From the NCBI GenBank assembly GCA_023078555.1, contig CM041204.1, positions 3,254,430 through 3,318,429 on the forward strand: DNA of 64,000 nt, in the 5' to 3' direction. Position 1 is the first letter of the stretch, and every line of letters begins with the position of its first letter. This DNA is from Ulva prolifera (lineage: Eukaryota > Chlorophyta > Ulvophyceae > Ulvales > Ulvaceae). Positions 1 through 11,599 of the stretch are shown here, piece after piece. The notes below the pieces were generated by a model. That model had not been told where the DNA came from. It worked only from the letters and a program-made list of their open reading frames with translations, and searched no databases. A program made the position numbers and the translations under genes.

Positions 1-557
1 ACCGCGGCCCTGCAGCTGCAGCGGATATGTGGCAGCATGCATGAGGTCAAGGCCACGTGCAGCCCTGGCTGCCATCGCCAGCTGGCTACAGAGGTGCATG
101 CAGCGACACGGCAGCCAGCCAATGCAGTTCAAGTGCCATGCATACCATGCATGCATGTACGTACATGAGCATGTCACGTGCGCATCGCCTCACCAGGCGT
201 CGTACCTGACCAACCCCCTGGCACAAATGCGGGCGCGCTACACCCAGGGCAACCGCAGATTCGTGCCGCCTTGAAAACGTCTATGGACAGGAGAGCAGAG
301 CGGCCTGAATGCACCAAGCGAGAGTGTTGGCCCCTTCGTGTGACACGGCGTCCATCAGGGGTGGGGCTGCCCGGCACCTCGTGCAGCGATGTGTGCAAAA
401 AAATCCAACAGGTCACACAGCGGCACACGCCCAGCAATCACCGCAGCCGGAGGTGTGAACAGCACAGCATAGAGCACAGCACATGGCAGCCGGCGGAGGG
501 AGCACACCCTCACTGACGCAGGAGATCCCGGAACATGTCCCGGAAGAAGATACCCAT
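1..557. other. Intergenic, downstream of LRR copy 1
   Basis: No gene is supported here. The stretch is dense in TGCATGCA-type words. Its 'ggccctgcagctgc' segment near the left edge recurs near 19334, downstream of LRR copy 4, which fits copies 1 and 4 having duplicated with part of their 3' flanks. All open frames are short and lack recognisable domains. Confidence 0.5.
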
Positions 558-2878
558 TCAAATCCCAGTCTCGTCTACGATTTCCAGCTGCACGCTCGCT
601 GGGGCAACGGCACGGGCAAGGAGCTGCTCCACCTTCAACACGCGCTTCTCGGTTCGCGTCTCCCAGGCATCTTCGCTGTCGTCGCTGTCAGAGACGTCAT
701 CGGTGACGGGAGCCTCGGAGGGGTGGAGGTACACCGTCAGCTGCCGCAGCGCCGGCAGCTCGCCGATGTAGCGCTCCAGCGCCTCCGCCGCGTCGAAGGG
801 GTCGTACAGCGTCAGGGTCAGCTCCCGCAGCGCCGGCAGCGGCCGCGCCGCGAGCCGCCTTACCATATGCGTGTCTCGCTCTGAGGGTGTGAGGAGGAGG
901 TATGTGAGGGCGCTGAGGGCATGCATTGCACCAACGCATGCCACGTCCACCTGGAAGTTCTCTGGGGTGTGGTCCAGCCGCAGCCGCAGCAGGTGTATCA
1001 TGGCCGCAAGTGCCTGTGCGTCAGCTGGGCCGTGCAGGCAGCTCCAGCCATCGATAGACAACACAGTCAGCTGCGTGAGGGTGCTCAGGGCGGCCAGGCC
1101 ATTGTCCCTGAGCCTTGCTCCCCGGAAGTCCAGCTCGAGAGCTTGCAGCTTGTGGTCGCGCAGGCAGCGGAAAAAATCATGCCACGCGGAATCGGACGCA
1201 AGTGACACAGAGAGAGCGTTGACGTGGTCACAGGGGCCCAGGTTCAGCTGAGTCAGCGCAGTTGTGGCCAGCAGCGGCACGATGCGCTGTAGCACGGCAG
1301 GAGCTGCAGCTACAGAGATGTTCTGGAGCTGCTGGAGAGCTGTGAGCGCCTCAGGCAGTGCTGAGGTCAGTGCATTCCAAACACTTCTGTTTCGGCGCTC
1401 ATCTGTGGGGAGGACGGTGCTGAGGCAGCGCAGCTGTGTGAAGGTTGCTAGGCTGCGGACAAGGCGCCCGGCAGCATCTGCAGCGGAGTCTGGTATGGCC
1501 TTCGGAAAGGTTGGAGACTCGCTGAGCTCGAGGCTGGTGAGTGGGGCGCTGAGGTGGGTGAGGAAGGCGGCGCCCAGGTGGAAATCGTCTCGGAAGAGAG
1601 CTGTCAATCGGACCAGGTGCGGCATGCTCAGCGAGGTCGCTGCAGTGAAGCAATCTCGGCGCGTAAGATGGCTATTCGTAGCAACTCGGACGCACAGTGA
1701 GGTCAGGGCTGAGGCTGGGGATAGCATGGCGGCCAGGCAGTGGCGCGGCGGCGCTTCCGCTGCGGCATCTCGCTGGCGCTTCTTGGTGTTGTATATGAGC
1801 TTTCCCATCAGGTTCAACTTGAGATCGCGAAGGTGAGGCAGCGCTGCAAGGGCACGCTGCAGTCTCGTGGAGCTATCTTCGGGACAGATGACGCATCCTT
1901 GGAGGTCGAGCGAGTGGAGGTCGGTGAGAGAGGCCATTGCGGGGAAGAGGTGTTCGTGCAAGATGGACTTGGGGATCGATTCAGACAGAAGAAGGCTGGT
2001 GATGCCTGAGTGACGGTGCAGAACTTGCGCCAGAAACAACCAAACATCTTTGCCGATGCCCTCATTGCACATGGTGGGTTTGTGTCCAGCCACATGGAAC
2101 GACAGCAATGACGGTGAGGACGCTGGCAGAGACGCCAGGGCCTCGAGCGAGGGACCTGAACCAGAGGTAAGAGGCATATTGAACAGTCTCCCCGACGAGA
2201 TCATTGCTGAAAGCACTGCAGAACGAAGGCACATCGGAAAGAAGGCTAATAGGCGGCGGAGGTGCTTAGATTCGAAAGCTGCTGCTGCAAACAGTCGATG
2301 CTGCAGTTGACATGAAAGCCCAGATAAGGCATTTGCGTATTGACCTTGGACTTTCTTCGAGGAGGACGAAAGCGCAGCTTTGGTCAGCTCCCCCGCGGCA
2401 ATGCGGATCCATTGGTCAATGTGACTGTCGTCTAATGCATCTGCGACCTGCAGCAGGAACATCTCAATCAACTGCCTGGCACAGCATTTTCATGATACCT
2501 AAATGATGGAAGTGTCCACATGGAGCTGACACCGGCAAGCGATGGCCAATGGCGCTGAGCAGCATCCAGGAGTGACGACGGGTCAAGGCTTTCGTATGCA
2601 GATGGACGCGCGACCTTCATCGCGGTGCACATCAGCTCGAATGAACGGTTCTGAAACACAGTGTCACTTTCTGAGACAGCGCTGATCCAGCTCTTGAACT
2701 CTGAGAGTGTGACGCTGTCCGGCAGCTTGGCTTCACCGTCAGCCTCGGCCATGCAGGTCAACACACTACTGCGAGACACGGTGCTGCAGTCAACGACATC
2801 GTAGAAGACTAGCTGGCCGGACTTCACGTCGAAAGGCGCGGAGCGCGAGAAGTTCACGGGGTTGTCAATGGCAGGCAT
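558..2878 (-). CDS. SKP1/BTB-like LRR protein, array copy 1 (subfamily A)
   Basis: Two exons: 2615-2878 (88 codons) and 558-2447, joined by a 167-nt GT-AG intron in phase 0; 717 aa. Residues about 1-110 resemble a SKP1/BTB fold: SRSAPFDV-SGQLVFYDVV, then SSVLTCM, LPDSVTLSEFKSWI (like the SKP1 'LPNV...LKKVIQW' strand-helix), and after the intron VADALDDSHIDQWIRIAA (like 'AANYLDIKGLLD'). A helical stretch with RLFAAAAF and LLAFFP follows. LRRs run from about residue 234 (HSGITSLLLS) to near residue 660. A basic-acidic loop, KKRQRD, sits near residue 310. The tail is acidic and ends VQLEIVDETG. No signal peptide or membrane helix is visible. The start is the Met aligning with all paralogues; an in-frame Met at 2905 would add 9 residues. 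An intracellular protein-protein adaptor is an inference; no catalytic motif is seen. Closest to copy 4. Confidence 0.85.
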
Positions 2879-3216
2879 TGCGAGCTTAGGCTGTAACACA
2901 AACAACCGATTCCAGGCGAGAAAACTTGTTGAATGTCACTCATGCACAATCAGTGACCACCCTTGATGTCCACCCAGCTGTGCGGAATGCAACCATACAC
3001 CGTGTATACCTCTCGGGTGTCCACCAGTGACGCAGCGTGGTCGGGTGACTCGGGTCCTGCATCCAACGTGGTTAGGCCAGGCCGTCTGTCTGCATGAAGC
3101 TGATACTTTCAGCCTGACACCGACTCTTGCGGTCTGATCACCTGGCCTCGGTTATACAGACCAGTGAACGGGCATAGACACACTTAGCAGCTGAACTTTT
3201 GTCAATTGTGATCGAC
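2879..3216. other. Intergenic between copy 1 and the LINE
   Basis: This should hold the promoter of LRR copy 1, which reads leftwards. I see no convincing TATA box or repeat, and no gene. Confidence 0.4.
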
Positions 3217-3232
3217 ATGTATGTATGTATGT
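3217..3232. repeat. (ATGT)4 tail of LINE
   Basis: Four perfect ATGT units directly beyond the end of the LINE coding region, taken as its 3' tail on the minus strand. Confidence 0.6.
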
Positions 3233-3292
3233 AGTTACAAAGGACAGAGGCCGGGCAGCGAGCCGTTGCCAGGAATACACACGCAAATCCAC

Positions 3293-4549
3293 TCACGCAG
3301 TCATGGCACTAGGCCGGGCACGAGCACGTACCACAGCTCGGCCGGTGATGCCAGCCAAAGATTGAAGCCCCGCACGGAGCACAAGAGCATTCCCCTTGCA
3401 CAACGCCACACTCAACCGGCGCAGAGCATTCGTCACAAACAAAGCACGGTTCACCTTACCACACCGAGACGCAACCTCCGCCAGCCGATTCAAGTGATTC
3501 ATGGCAGGCCGCCCCAAGCGACCATGCGTCTCATGCGACAACGGCACGAAACTATACGCATCAGGGTCGTACAAACGATAAGCAGTGCGTTTCTGCACGT
3601 CCCGCGTCTCCGCAGCACCCCCGTCCTCGCGGGCCGCACGGCCGCAATAGGAACCAGCACAGGGGTTCACAACCGACACATCTCCTATGCACAAAGGGTC
3701 GCCCGGCGGCATAAACATGATGTCCCCCAGTTTCTCCTGGGCCACTGCCCTGAACACCTCATCCAGCGCCGTTGCCTGCGCGGCAGCGGCCTGCTCCCCA
3801 GGCCCCGCTGGACCCTGACCACCCGGCGCCGCCGCCGCCGCCAGGGCCGCAGCCTGCGCTGCGTCTGGCGCGTGGCGCCCCATGTGGGCGCTGTGTCCAG
3901 CATCGGCGTCGGCGGCCGGAGCAGGCGTAGGTGCCGGCGCCTCGTCCGCGCGCGCGGTCGGCGGCGGCGGCGGGGCTGCAGGCATCGGCGCCGCGGGCAA
4001 GGCTGCCCCACGCGAAGGGCCCGCGACCTGGGAGGCGGGCTGGGGCGGAGCAGGGGGGGGCGGGCCCAACGGGCCAGCATGGATCTGCCTCGATGCGGCC
4101 GCGAGCTGCGCGCGGACGAACGGCGCTGTGCGCGGGATGCGCGTGGATGCCACACACGCGTGGGACCCGATCTCGCGCCATTGTTTTTCAACGATATTGT
4201 GGCGCGAAGTCCAGGTCCCCGCATTGTGTGTGCAATTCATCGCGTGATCGAGATCATGCGGCTGTATGAGAGTGCCACATTCGCAGCGCGAGCCGACCGC
4301 ATTGGGAGGGGCTGGGGACATGCCCAGGAGATACCTGATGCACAGCATGAACTCAATGTCAGTCATGCGCAGCGCCTGGGAGAGCGGCAGGGTGCTCAAC
4401 CAAAGGGTGGCTGCACGGCAAGCACAGCTGCGAAGCCGTGCCAAGTTGCATGCACCCTCGAGCGTGGCGACGTCATGGCTGGCAAGCAGAGCTGCCCGGC
4501 GGCGCAGGGCAACCAACTTTGTGATACGCTGCTGCATACCAGGTAACAC
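3293..4549 (-). pseudogene. LINE C-terminal domain with CCHC-like motif (RT missing)
   Basis: This frame encodes the C-terminal part of a LINE polyprotein. Near 4231-4287 it reads CECG...HDLDHAMNC...RHN, the zinc-binding motif often found after the reverse transcriptase of plant and algal LINEs. A long Ala/Pro-rich linker follows (about 3770-4080). The last segment (NPCAGSYC...SHETHGRLG) resembles the usual end of these polyproteins. No reverse transcriptase motif (YxDD or neighbours) occurs upstream. The frame continues upstream of its first Met and overlaps the endonuclease frame in another phase, so the junction near 4550 looks like a deletion that also shifted the frame. The long Arg-rich frame on the opposite strand is a shadow. 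Confidence 0.7.
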
Positions 4550-6258
4550 CTTGGCGATGGTGTCGCCGCTCGGCGTTGCTGGAATGCTAGCTTGTCAGTG
4601 TCGCTGCCGGTCCGGCAATGTGTCTCATGAAGGGTCCAGCATTCGCGTCTGAGGTCTGCATATTCTTTGTTCCACCATTGCACGCGATGGGTCCGTACCT
4701 GGTGTTTCCCAAAGCATTGCTCTCCTGCGGTACGTAGGATGTTTGCCAGGGCAGATGTGAAAGTGTTGGCAGCTTCAGCATGCGGCATGCTACATGAGTC
4801 CATGTCGTGCAGCAACTGCGCAAGGGGCGCTTGCAGGGCTGTCTCAAATTTTGCGACTGTCTCCTCGTTGTGCATTGCTTTCCTATTCCACCGTTTTTTG
4901 TGTGATCGGGCGCATTTGCGCTTGCTTCTGTGTGTGGCATGTGGCAGTGACAGTGATAGTGTGAGCAGCGCGTGATCAGAGAGACACTGCCCAGCAGAGT
5001 GGATTGCAGGTGCACTGCAACGGTCCCTACATGCAGAGCTCGTCAGACAGTAGTCAACAACAGAGGTGCCGCCGGCATGCATGCATGTCGGCGAAAAGGC
5101 AGTGTGGTTGTGCATGACATGCATATTGCATTGTTCTACCATGTTTATTAGGCGACAGCCCTGTGAGTTACGGAACGTTTCATTATGTAGTGGAATATGA
5201 TGTGAGTTTTGTGCATTCCCAATCCTGGCGTTGAAGTCCCCGCACACAATGATGTGGAATCCCTTGTCAGTCAAGTAGTGTATGTCGTGTGTGAGAGCTT
5301 CCAGCTCAGCAGCAAACCTGTCGCTGTCTGCAGGACGGGCGTGTGCCACCGGCCGAATGTATACACTTCCGATTGCAGTCTTGGTTGTGTGTCTGCCGGC
5401 GCACAATTGTACCCAGGTCGTCTGATGATTTTTCTTGGAACCCCAGGATAGTGTGTGTGTAAGGTGTGACAGTGTGTCTTTCACAATGATGCCTGTGCCG
5501 CCGCCGGTCCTTGTTTGAGTTGTGTATCCCGGAGCACCATATGCAGTATACCCGTGCGCGGCAAGCATAGAAGTTTTCTCTGTGTCCGACAAGTCGCACC
5601 AGGTTTCTTGGACTGAACAAATGTCCACATGTTTTGATGACAGAAATGCACAAACATCCACATGTTTAGATGACAAGGATTGTGTAAACATACCATTCAC
5701 ATTTAAGCTTCCAAGCGTGACACATGTTGGTGCTTTAGATATACCCGCCTGGTTGTCATGTGCAGAGGCGAGAGGTGCAAAGCGGTTGGCCGCGGTTGCA
5801 GGTTCGGTGGTGGTAGGGTGGGGGCGAGCGCGGAGTGGTTTGTTCCGGCCATCGCCTTGTGGATACATCATGTATGTGAGTTCTATTTTGGTAGAGGGAG
5901 CCGTGCGGCAGCCCCGAGGAAGCAGTGCCTCTGAGCATGCTTGGGCAAAAGGAACCACGCCCTGTGCGATAATTTTCGCGATGTCGAGTCTTCTGTAGAC
6001 GGACAACAGGAGGAATGGCTGCCCAGTTGTTTTATTTCTGTGTCGTGTACGGTGGGCGGCCTGAAGCATTGAGAGGGTGGCGCTGTGTGAGGTCACGGAG
6101 AGGAATGCGCCCGTGTGGCAGACAACGTCACAAGGGCCAAAGAAAGAGAACACTACGCGATTCGGTGGCACAACTTGCATCACCTCCTCATGCTCATTGT
6201 GCTGCTGATGCCTTATGCCGGTTTGTTGCATCACAGGCGCGTTCACTGTCTCAGTCAT
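4396..6258 (-). pseudogene. LINE endonuclease (EEP/AP-like) reading frame
   Basis: The frame is open from 6705, but the Met at 6258 is the likeliest start: the part upstream is low-complexity translation of 5' repeats. About 180 residues of unrecognised N-terminal sequence precede an endonuclease/exonuclease/phosphatase domain at about 4950-5715. Visible motifs are GSLNVNG, SVQETW (metal-binding Glu), GGTGIIV, IVCGDFNARIG (catalytic Asp/Asn), TSVVDYCLTS and SDHALLTL (catalytic Asp-His). The domain's key residues look intact; it would nick target DNA to prime reverse transcription. The frame runs out shortly after the endonuclease linker, where a reverse transcriptase should follow. An 11-residue tandem duplication lies between the first and second motifs. 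Confidence 0.8.
5625..5690. repeat. 33-bp in-frame tandem duplication in LINE endonuclease
   Basis: Two diverged copies of a 33-bp unit beginning ccacatgttt at 5625 and 5658. They add 11 residues (SSKHVD repeated) between NVNGM and SVQETW. Confidence 0.75.
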
Positions 6259-6566
6259 AGAGAGTCGTGTTGGAGGGGAGAGGACCAGGCTGTTGCGGTA
6301 CGGATCGAAAACGAGCATGCGCACATGGACAACTACGCACGTGGCTGTGCGACATTGCACCAGCCACCACATACTAGTCAAGCAGACACCAGAATGGGGG
6401 AGGGGGAGGACACCGCCCGCCCCCCAACATAACCACACCATCAAAACAGACCGCGCAGGAGACTGCAACACGTAGCACAGAGAACACTTGACAGCACTTC
6501 CACGTACGGATGCCCAACAAGGGCTCCCCAGCCCAGTGTACCTACGCGGAATACAGAGCAGAGACG

Positions 6567-6670
6567 CCACACACCGGACTGTAGGAGCCGGAACCCAGAC
6601 CAGACACCACACTCCACGACGCACACCGGACTGTAGGAGCCGGAACCCAGACCAGACACCACACTCCACA
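6567..6670. repeat. 52-bp tandem repeat, two units, 5' end of LINE
   Basis: Two nearly identical 52-bp units containing acaccggactgtaggagcc begin at about 6571 and 6623. They sit upstream of the LINE reading frame, where 5' UTR promoter repeats are common in LINEs. Confidence 0.75.
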
Positions 6671-9547
6671 ACACAGCTACTGCCTCGCACCAACAAGCCC
6701 GGCATAAGGCCGGGCGCGCGCTACTCGCGCACCGGACCCGGAGATGGAGAAGTCGCCCGGAAGGGCGTTTTGAATCATGCACTGTGCTTTTGTTGTGAAC
6801 ACTCTGGGCCGGGCAGCTGGCATCGGGACACAGCGGCCGCACGAGTCAGACCCCAAGAGCATTGTGGTGTGCGTGCAAAAAGCAGGACAGGTCATTAACG
6901 TGGTACGCCGTCTTCGGGGGTGGCGGGCTTCCGCCAGCTACGCCCTCAGGCTGTCTACTCGGGAGGGCAGCGAACGAGGCTACTCTTATGAGGCCCTCTC
7001 CACCCTTAATTTGGAGAGCGCGACATAGCACACAGAACCCCCACCGAACCACCCACTTGACCGTGAGCTGCCAGGGACACCCACGTGGGACAAGCGCTTG
7101 GCTCGTACAGCCCGTTTGACCGTGGGAGTTTGCCAGGCACACTCACGTGGGACAAGCATTGGGCGTGCGTCAGGGCATCCGCCGGGATCCCCCCCAGACT
7201 TTGCACGTTTCGCGGTCTGCTCGCCACACACACACAGACTGTGATGACTACAAGTGTATGCACGGGCTCGGGCCTGCGGGCCCAACAACATGCGCTACAG
7301 TCGTGCATCAGGCGTAGCCGCACAGCAAGAACGCTGACGGCACGGGCTCGCGGAGCCTGAACATCGCGGAGCCCGTAAACAAAAGGAAAAGGCACACAAT
7401 AACTGTCTTTGAGCGGCAACATGCCGCGCAGTTCGGCGTCTTGGCATTGCTAGCACAGCCCGAAACTAAACATCGCGGCGCGAGAAGACACACACTCACG
7501 CAGCTACCGTGTGCTCGTGCAACTGCCCGCCAGAATCGGGAATCAGATGTTATAAGCGAGATGGTATGCATTCTGTGGGTGTGAAACGGGCAAAGCATGT
7601 AGAAACAAGCAGTGCGCAATAGTTCGGCAACCACGCAGCACAGCTACGGCGTCGGCAATGGGTGTTGCCGGACCAAGCTGGCCAGGAACGCACAACATAA
7701 CACAATAAAACATCTAACGTGGGATCTGTGAGTTCTGGCACCTGGGATGACTTCTGGTTGCGATAGTTGCCGAGAGTGCCTCGTCTGGACTCGAGCGCAG
7801 CCTCATCGTCGCATCGTCACTGCCCGCGGGCGAACGCCGAAAGACACAAAAAACAGAAACTAAGACTCAACAAGAAAACCTATCTGATTACATACGTAAT
7901 TACATGTGTACAGCACCATTGTATTCCCCTGCGTTACAACATGCGCACATGTGAATGTCATGGCATATCGTTCATGCAAGTGTACAACGTTGTGAACACA
8001 ACTATTGCATGCGGGACCTCGGTAGTGCCGTCATCGTTGAATTCGAGCATGGCTTTGTCACGGTGAAGCAGAAGTCGTGACGGCATGATCATGCAAAGCA
8101 GGCTCACCTGGACCACCCCACGAGCCGACGCCATGCATGGCCGCACGTGTGGAAAATCGGCCGAACCAAGCATTCCATCAGGCCAGCTGTGAGATTACGG
8201 CAAACCACAGTCGCCCAACAACCAAGCTATGTGATGTGTACATGAACTTCTCTGTGGCCTCTCAGAGGCGCCATTGGGACAGTTTACGCTCTCCAAGGCC
8301 CTCTGCCTGCCTGGTTGTTTGACTCTTACGTTCCACCGCGGCTTGCACGCTTGTTGTGGACAACGCTTGTGCACCGCAAATCATTGTAGCTGATCGTGAT
8401 GAACCATGGCCATTGTGACCTACGCGTTGATCGCATTGTGTGCTGCACCCGTGTTCTGTGTGCTGTGGCATCTTTTTTGTGTTCCCAGCCACATGCATGC
8501 TCGGCCGTCAGACATGCGATTGAAGCGCCGTGCATGCACTGTCAGCCGTGTCATGATCGATGACTCTGGAGTTCACAACTCAGATCAGCTGGCATGCACG
8601 CCTCTTCCACCGCATCAACCTGCGTGCCCCAGGCTCGCACATGCAGCCGGGCGGGGTCGCATGGGAGGGAGGTGGGGCTAAAGAAATCCCATGAAGCTGT
8701 GCGGATATCCATCGATGCGGTGACAGAATGGGTGCTGTTGCAGTGGTAGTAGGCACCATGCGGGCTGTATGTGCGTGCATATGCGGCAGTGTGGACGCAT
8801 GTCAGACACTGCTGAGTTGAAGGCTGATGAGGCAGGCGTACTGGATTGCCACATGCATACGCATGCACATACAGGCACGTCCAGTCACTCCAGTGGCAGT
8901 GTGGACTCCAGTGGCAGCGTCCTTGCGGTCAGTGCTGACCGCTGTGGGCTGCGTGTGTTGGCGCATTCACTGGATTCTGCACAACCGATTAAGAACATAG
9001 GGGTGTGGGGATGATTGGGTGAAGCAGACAATAAACAAGAAAAAAGTTTCTGAGCAGCCATGCACAGCAGTCACACTTCTGTCGTCAAGCGGAACCAGCA
9101 CCCTGTGGAGGGGTCGCCACCGGCACCGCGACCAGAGTGGTAATGCGTGCCGCTAGTCGGGGGCGCTGCACGGCCACACCTGCGGCCACACGCAAACCGG
9201 CCAGCCTGGCCAGACAGTCCACCGCTCCTGCTGGCGGCCAACTCACTGCGACCAGAACCCGTCAGCCCGGCGCGCACTCCCTCAATACCAGCTGCGCAGC
9301 ATGCATACACATAACCTGTGACCAAGGGGCCCTCGCCACAGGAGACCACCTATTGTGGGGCAGTGTGGTAATCCAGTGATATGACCGCAATACCACTGGA
9401 TTGCCACGAAAGCTGGGTCCTCTGGGATCTGAGGCTGGCCAGTCCTCCAGCTCCCCCCGTCCGTTTCAGCATTGATCCAACCACTGCCTCTCTGGCCTTA
9501 CGCTGGTCCCGTAAGTTGCCACAGGCAGCATCTCACCACCATCTGTT

Positions 9548-9593
9548 ACATCTGGCTATAGCCAGATGTGTCAGTCATAGCTATGACTGACAC
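9548..9593. repeat. Two abutting perfect palindromes
   Basis: 9548-9569 is a perfect 22-bp palindrome (acatctggcta and its complement). 9568-9593 is a perfect 26-bp palindrome centred on tagcta. They overlap by two bases, and each could form a loopless hairpin. Confidence 0.9.
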
Positions 9594-10869
9594 TGGGCCC
9601 GGGGGGCAGCTCACATGCATGCGAACAACACAGCTCCAGCACAGCGGCGCACGCCCCACGCCACCCCTACATGCACATCTGCACTGGCTATGACGTAATC
9701 AAAGTATCGTAGATGGCGCCACAGTTTCCCAGGTCATGCCCTGGCGGGGGAAGGATATCGGTGCCGGGCACCACTGGTCACTGGCAGCCGCTGGCGAGGG
9801 GGGGCACCAGCCCGTGCGGATTTGAGAATTAGCTGGAGCTGCACGCATCGCCCCATCCCGCCAACAACATGATCACCGCGTTTGCTTGGCAACCGCCCCG
9901 CCTCCATTGGCCGTGGGCCCCTTGCTTCTACATCACGGGGTCGCAAATGTGGAGTGTTCCGAGCGGCGAGCGGCGGCACCAGCCTCAGAGAGCGCGGTCA
10001 TGTTGTCAATGAAGAGGGAGGACAGCACTGCAAAGAAGGGAGGTGTGTTGAACAGGAAGTCCGCAGGCAGTGCGGCTCCGTAGCAATGGCGCGGAGGACT
10101 GCGGCATAACAGCTGCATCAGATGGATACGTGTATCATTGATAGAGGACAGGTCAGAACTATAGCACTGTATGTACGTAGGACAGCTCAGCGCTACAGCC
10201 CCAGCTGCCCCTGGCTGCAGAACTGTGTGCTGTGACACAGCAGCCAACGCGAACAGCATGCATACAATGCATGCATGCACCAGCACAGAAAAGGCGGGCG
10301 GGGGAACGACCAATCGTGGTTCCATGTGCACCAGCATGACCGGGGATGAGATATACCTCAGGGCATTTTCCACACATGATGTGTAGCGCTACACCCGGGG
10401 CAGCCGCAGCAACACGCCTCCCATCCTTGCAGAAGCTGACGGCATGAAAGTAGGCAGTGCCGGCTACATGCGTGCATGCGCGTGCCCTCAGCGTGGCCCC
10501 CCTGCACGCCATGCGCTCCGTCAGCAGTTGGGCTGCTTTGCAGAAGGAGCACAGATGCATCTGCGGTGTGTAACGAGTCTAAAGTCGGCAGGTTCTGCGG
10601 TGGGGCGTGTTCGGCAGGCTAAGAAGCTAAGAAGAGCACACGAGAAGCGCGTCCGCATGATGGACATCTCATGCGAAGCATTGCTGGGGGCAGCGTCGTC
10701 ACAGGCAGGGCTCGTCTTCCGAGGAAGCCACCCCTGCCACTTTCACCAAGTCACTCCCTGGCATGATGACGATGTCAGTGGCCATATGCTCGCCCCCTTG
10801 TGTTTACTTTTGTTGCGAGGGGGCTGTCGTCAAGCGGCCAAGGCATGCCTCAAGTACATGCAAGCGGAA

Positions 10870-11080
10870 CAAGGCGCCGCTGCACACAGCTTGACACCGT
10901 CCGCCAGGAACGCCTGTGCAAAGTCAGCACCGAACTCCACCGCAGTTGACTTTCAGTTGCATGCATACGCGTGGACAGTCACACGGCAATGTGAATCCCG
11001 GTCGCCAGTGGGTGGGTTCACGGACGTACGTGTGGCGGCCGGATGTGATCACAGCATGCCCGCGTCGAGACAGCATGGGG
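10870..11080. repeat. Duplicated 3'-flank block (copy 2)
   Basis: The segment containing 'ggcgccgctgcacacagc' and 'catgcatacgcgtgg' is recognisably similar to 14990-15190 and 38400-38560. Those lie in the 3' flanks of LRR copies 3 and 5. Nearer each gene, a shared 'ggccgacctggaggg' stretch recurs around 11475, 15565 and 38940. Confidence 0.6.
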
Positions 11081-11599
11081 CTGCAACAGCGTCTCAATAT
11101 GTGATGAAGGCTGTCAACTGCGGCGCTCATGCATCACAGCAGGACTCAACGCCGTGATGCCTGTTACAGAGGATGCACATGCACAGGGGCATGCCGACCG
11201 CACACGCACGCCTGGTAGAGAGAGATCTGCTGTTACAGCGAGATCTCGGAACGCACGCGGGCACGCCACATGCGGCTGTTGCAGCGCTGTCATCACACAG
11301 TCGGCAAAATACAGGCAGGCCGAGGGCCATGGGGGCCTCCTGTGGCACCGGGCCTCTGCTCTCAACGCACACCAGTGCGCACGTGCATAAATTCTATCTA
11401 GAATCGACGGCTGCAGCGCAGCGGCCCACTGCTGCTACTGTGACAAAAGCATCGCATCTGAGCGTCATGGGCGTGGCCGACCTAGAGGGCCCCGTGAGTT
11501 CAAGGGTATCACCGAGAATCTTCAGCTTGAGGCCAGCAGTCGGGCTGCGCCCTCGCCGGTGCAAGAGGGACAGGATGTGTTCAGCCAGGGACGTCAGGT

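Larger units (their letters stand above)
3217..6700 (-). mobile_element. LINE-type non-LTR retrotransposon, internally deleted
   Basis: Read on the minus strand, the element runs from 5' tandem repeats (6567-6670) through an endonuclease reading frame and a C-terminal zinc-motif frame to a tail of four ATGT units at 3217-3232 (ACAT on its own strand). A short simple-repeat tail is typical of several LINE clades. The reverse transcriptase that should lie between the endonuclease and the C-terminal domain is absent. The 5' limit is approximate, and no target-site duplication was identified. Confidence 0.75.
6706..11599. other. Long intergenic region without a supported gene
   Basis: No frame here has a recognisable domain or family match. 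The stretch holds many TGCATGCA words and adjacent perfect palindromes at 9548-9593. From about 10870 rightwards lies a segment that recurs downstream of LRR copies 3 and 5, so it belongs to the duplicated 3' flank of copy 2. Confidence 0.5.

Noticed and set aside
1264-1836. Plus-strand frames opposite the LRR exons (also 12351-12749, 39497-40174, 47910-49022)
   Set aside because: Antisense shadows of GC-rich LRR codons; they show no independent motif.
3221-4546. Long Arg/His-rich plus-strand open frame
   Set aside because: It is antisense to the LINE C-terminal frame; its composition is that of a shadow of Ala/Pro-rich coding DNA.
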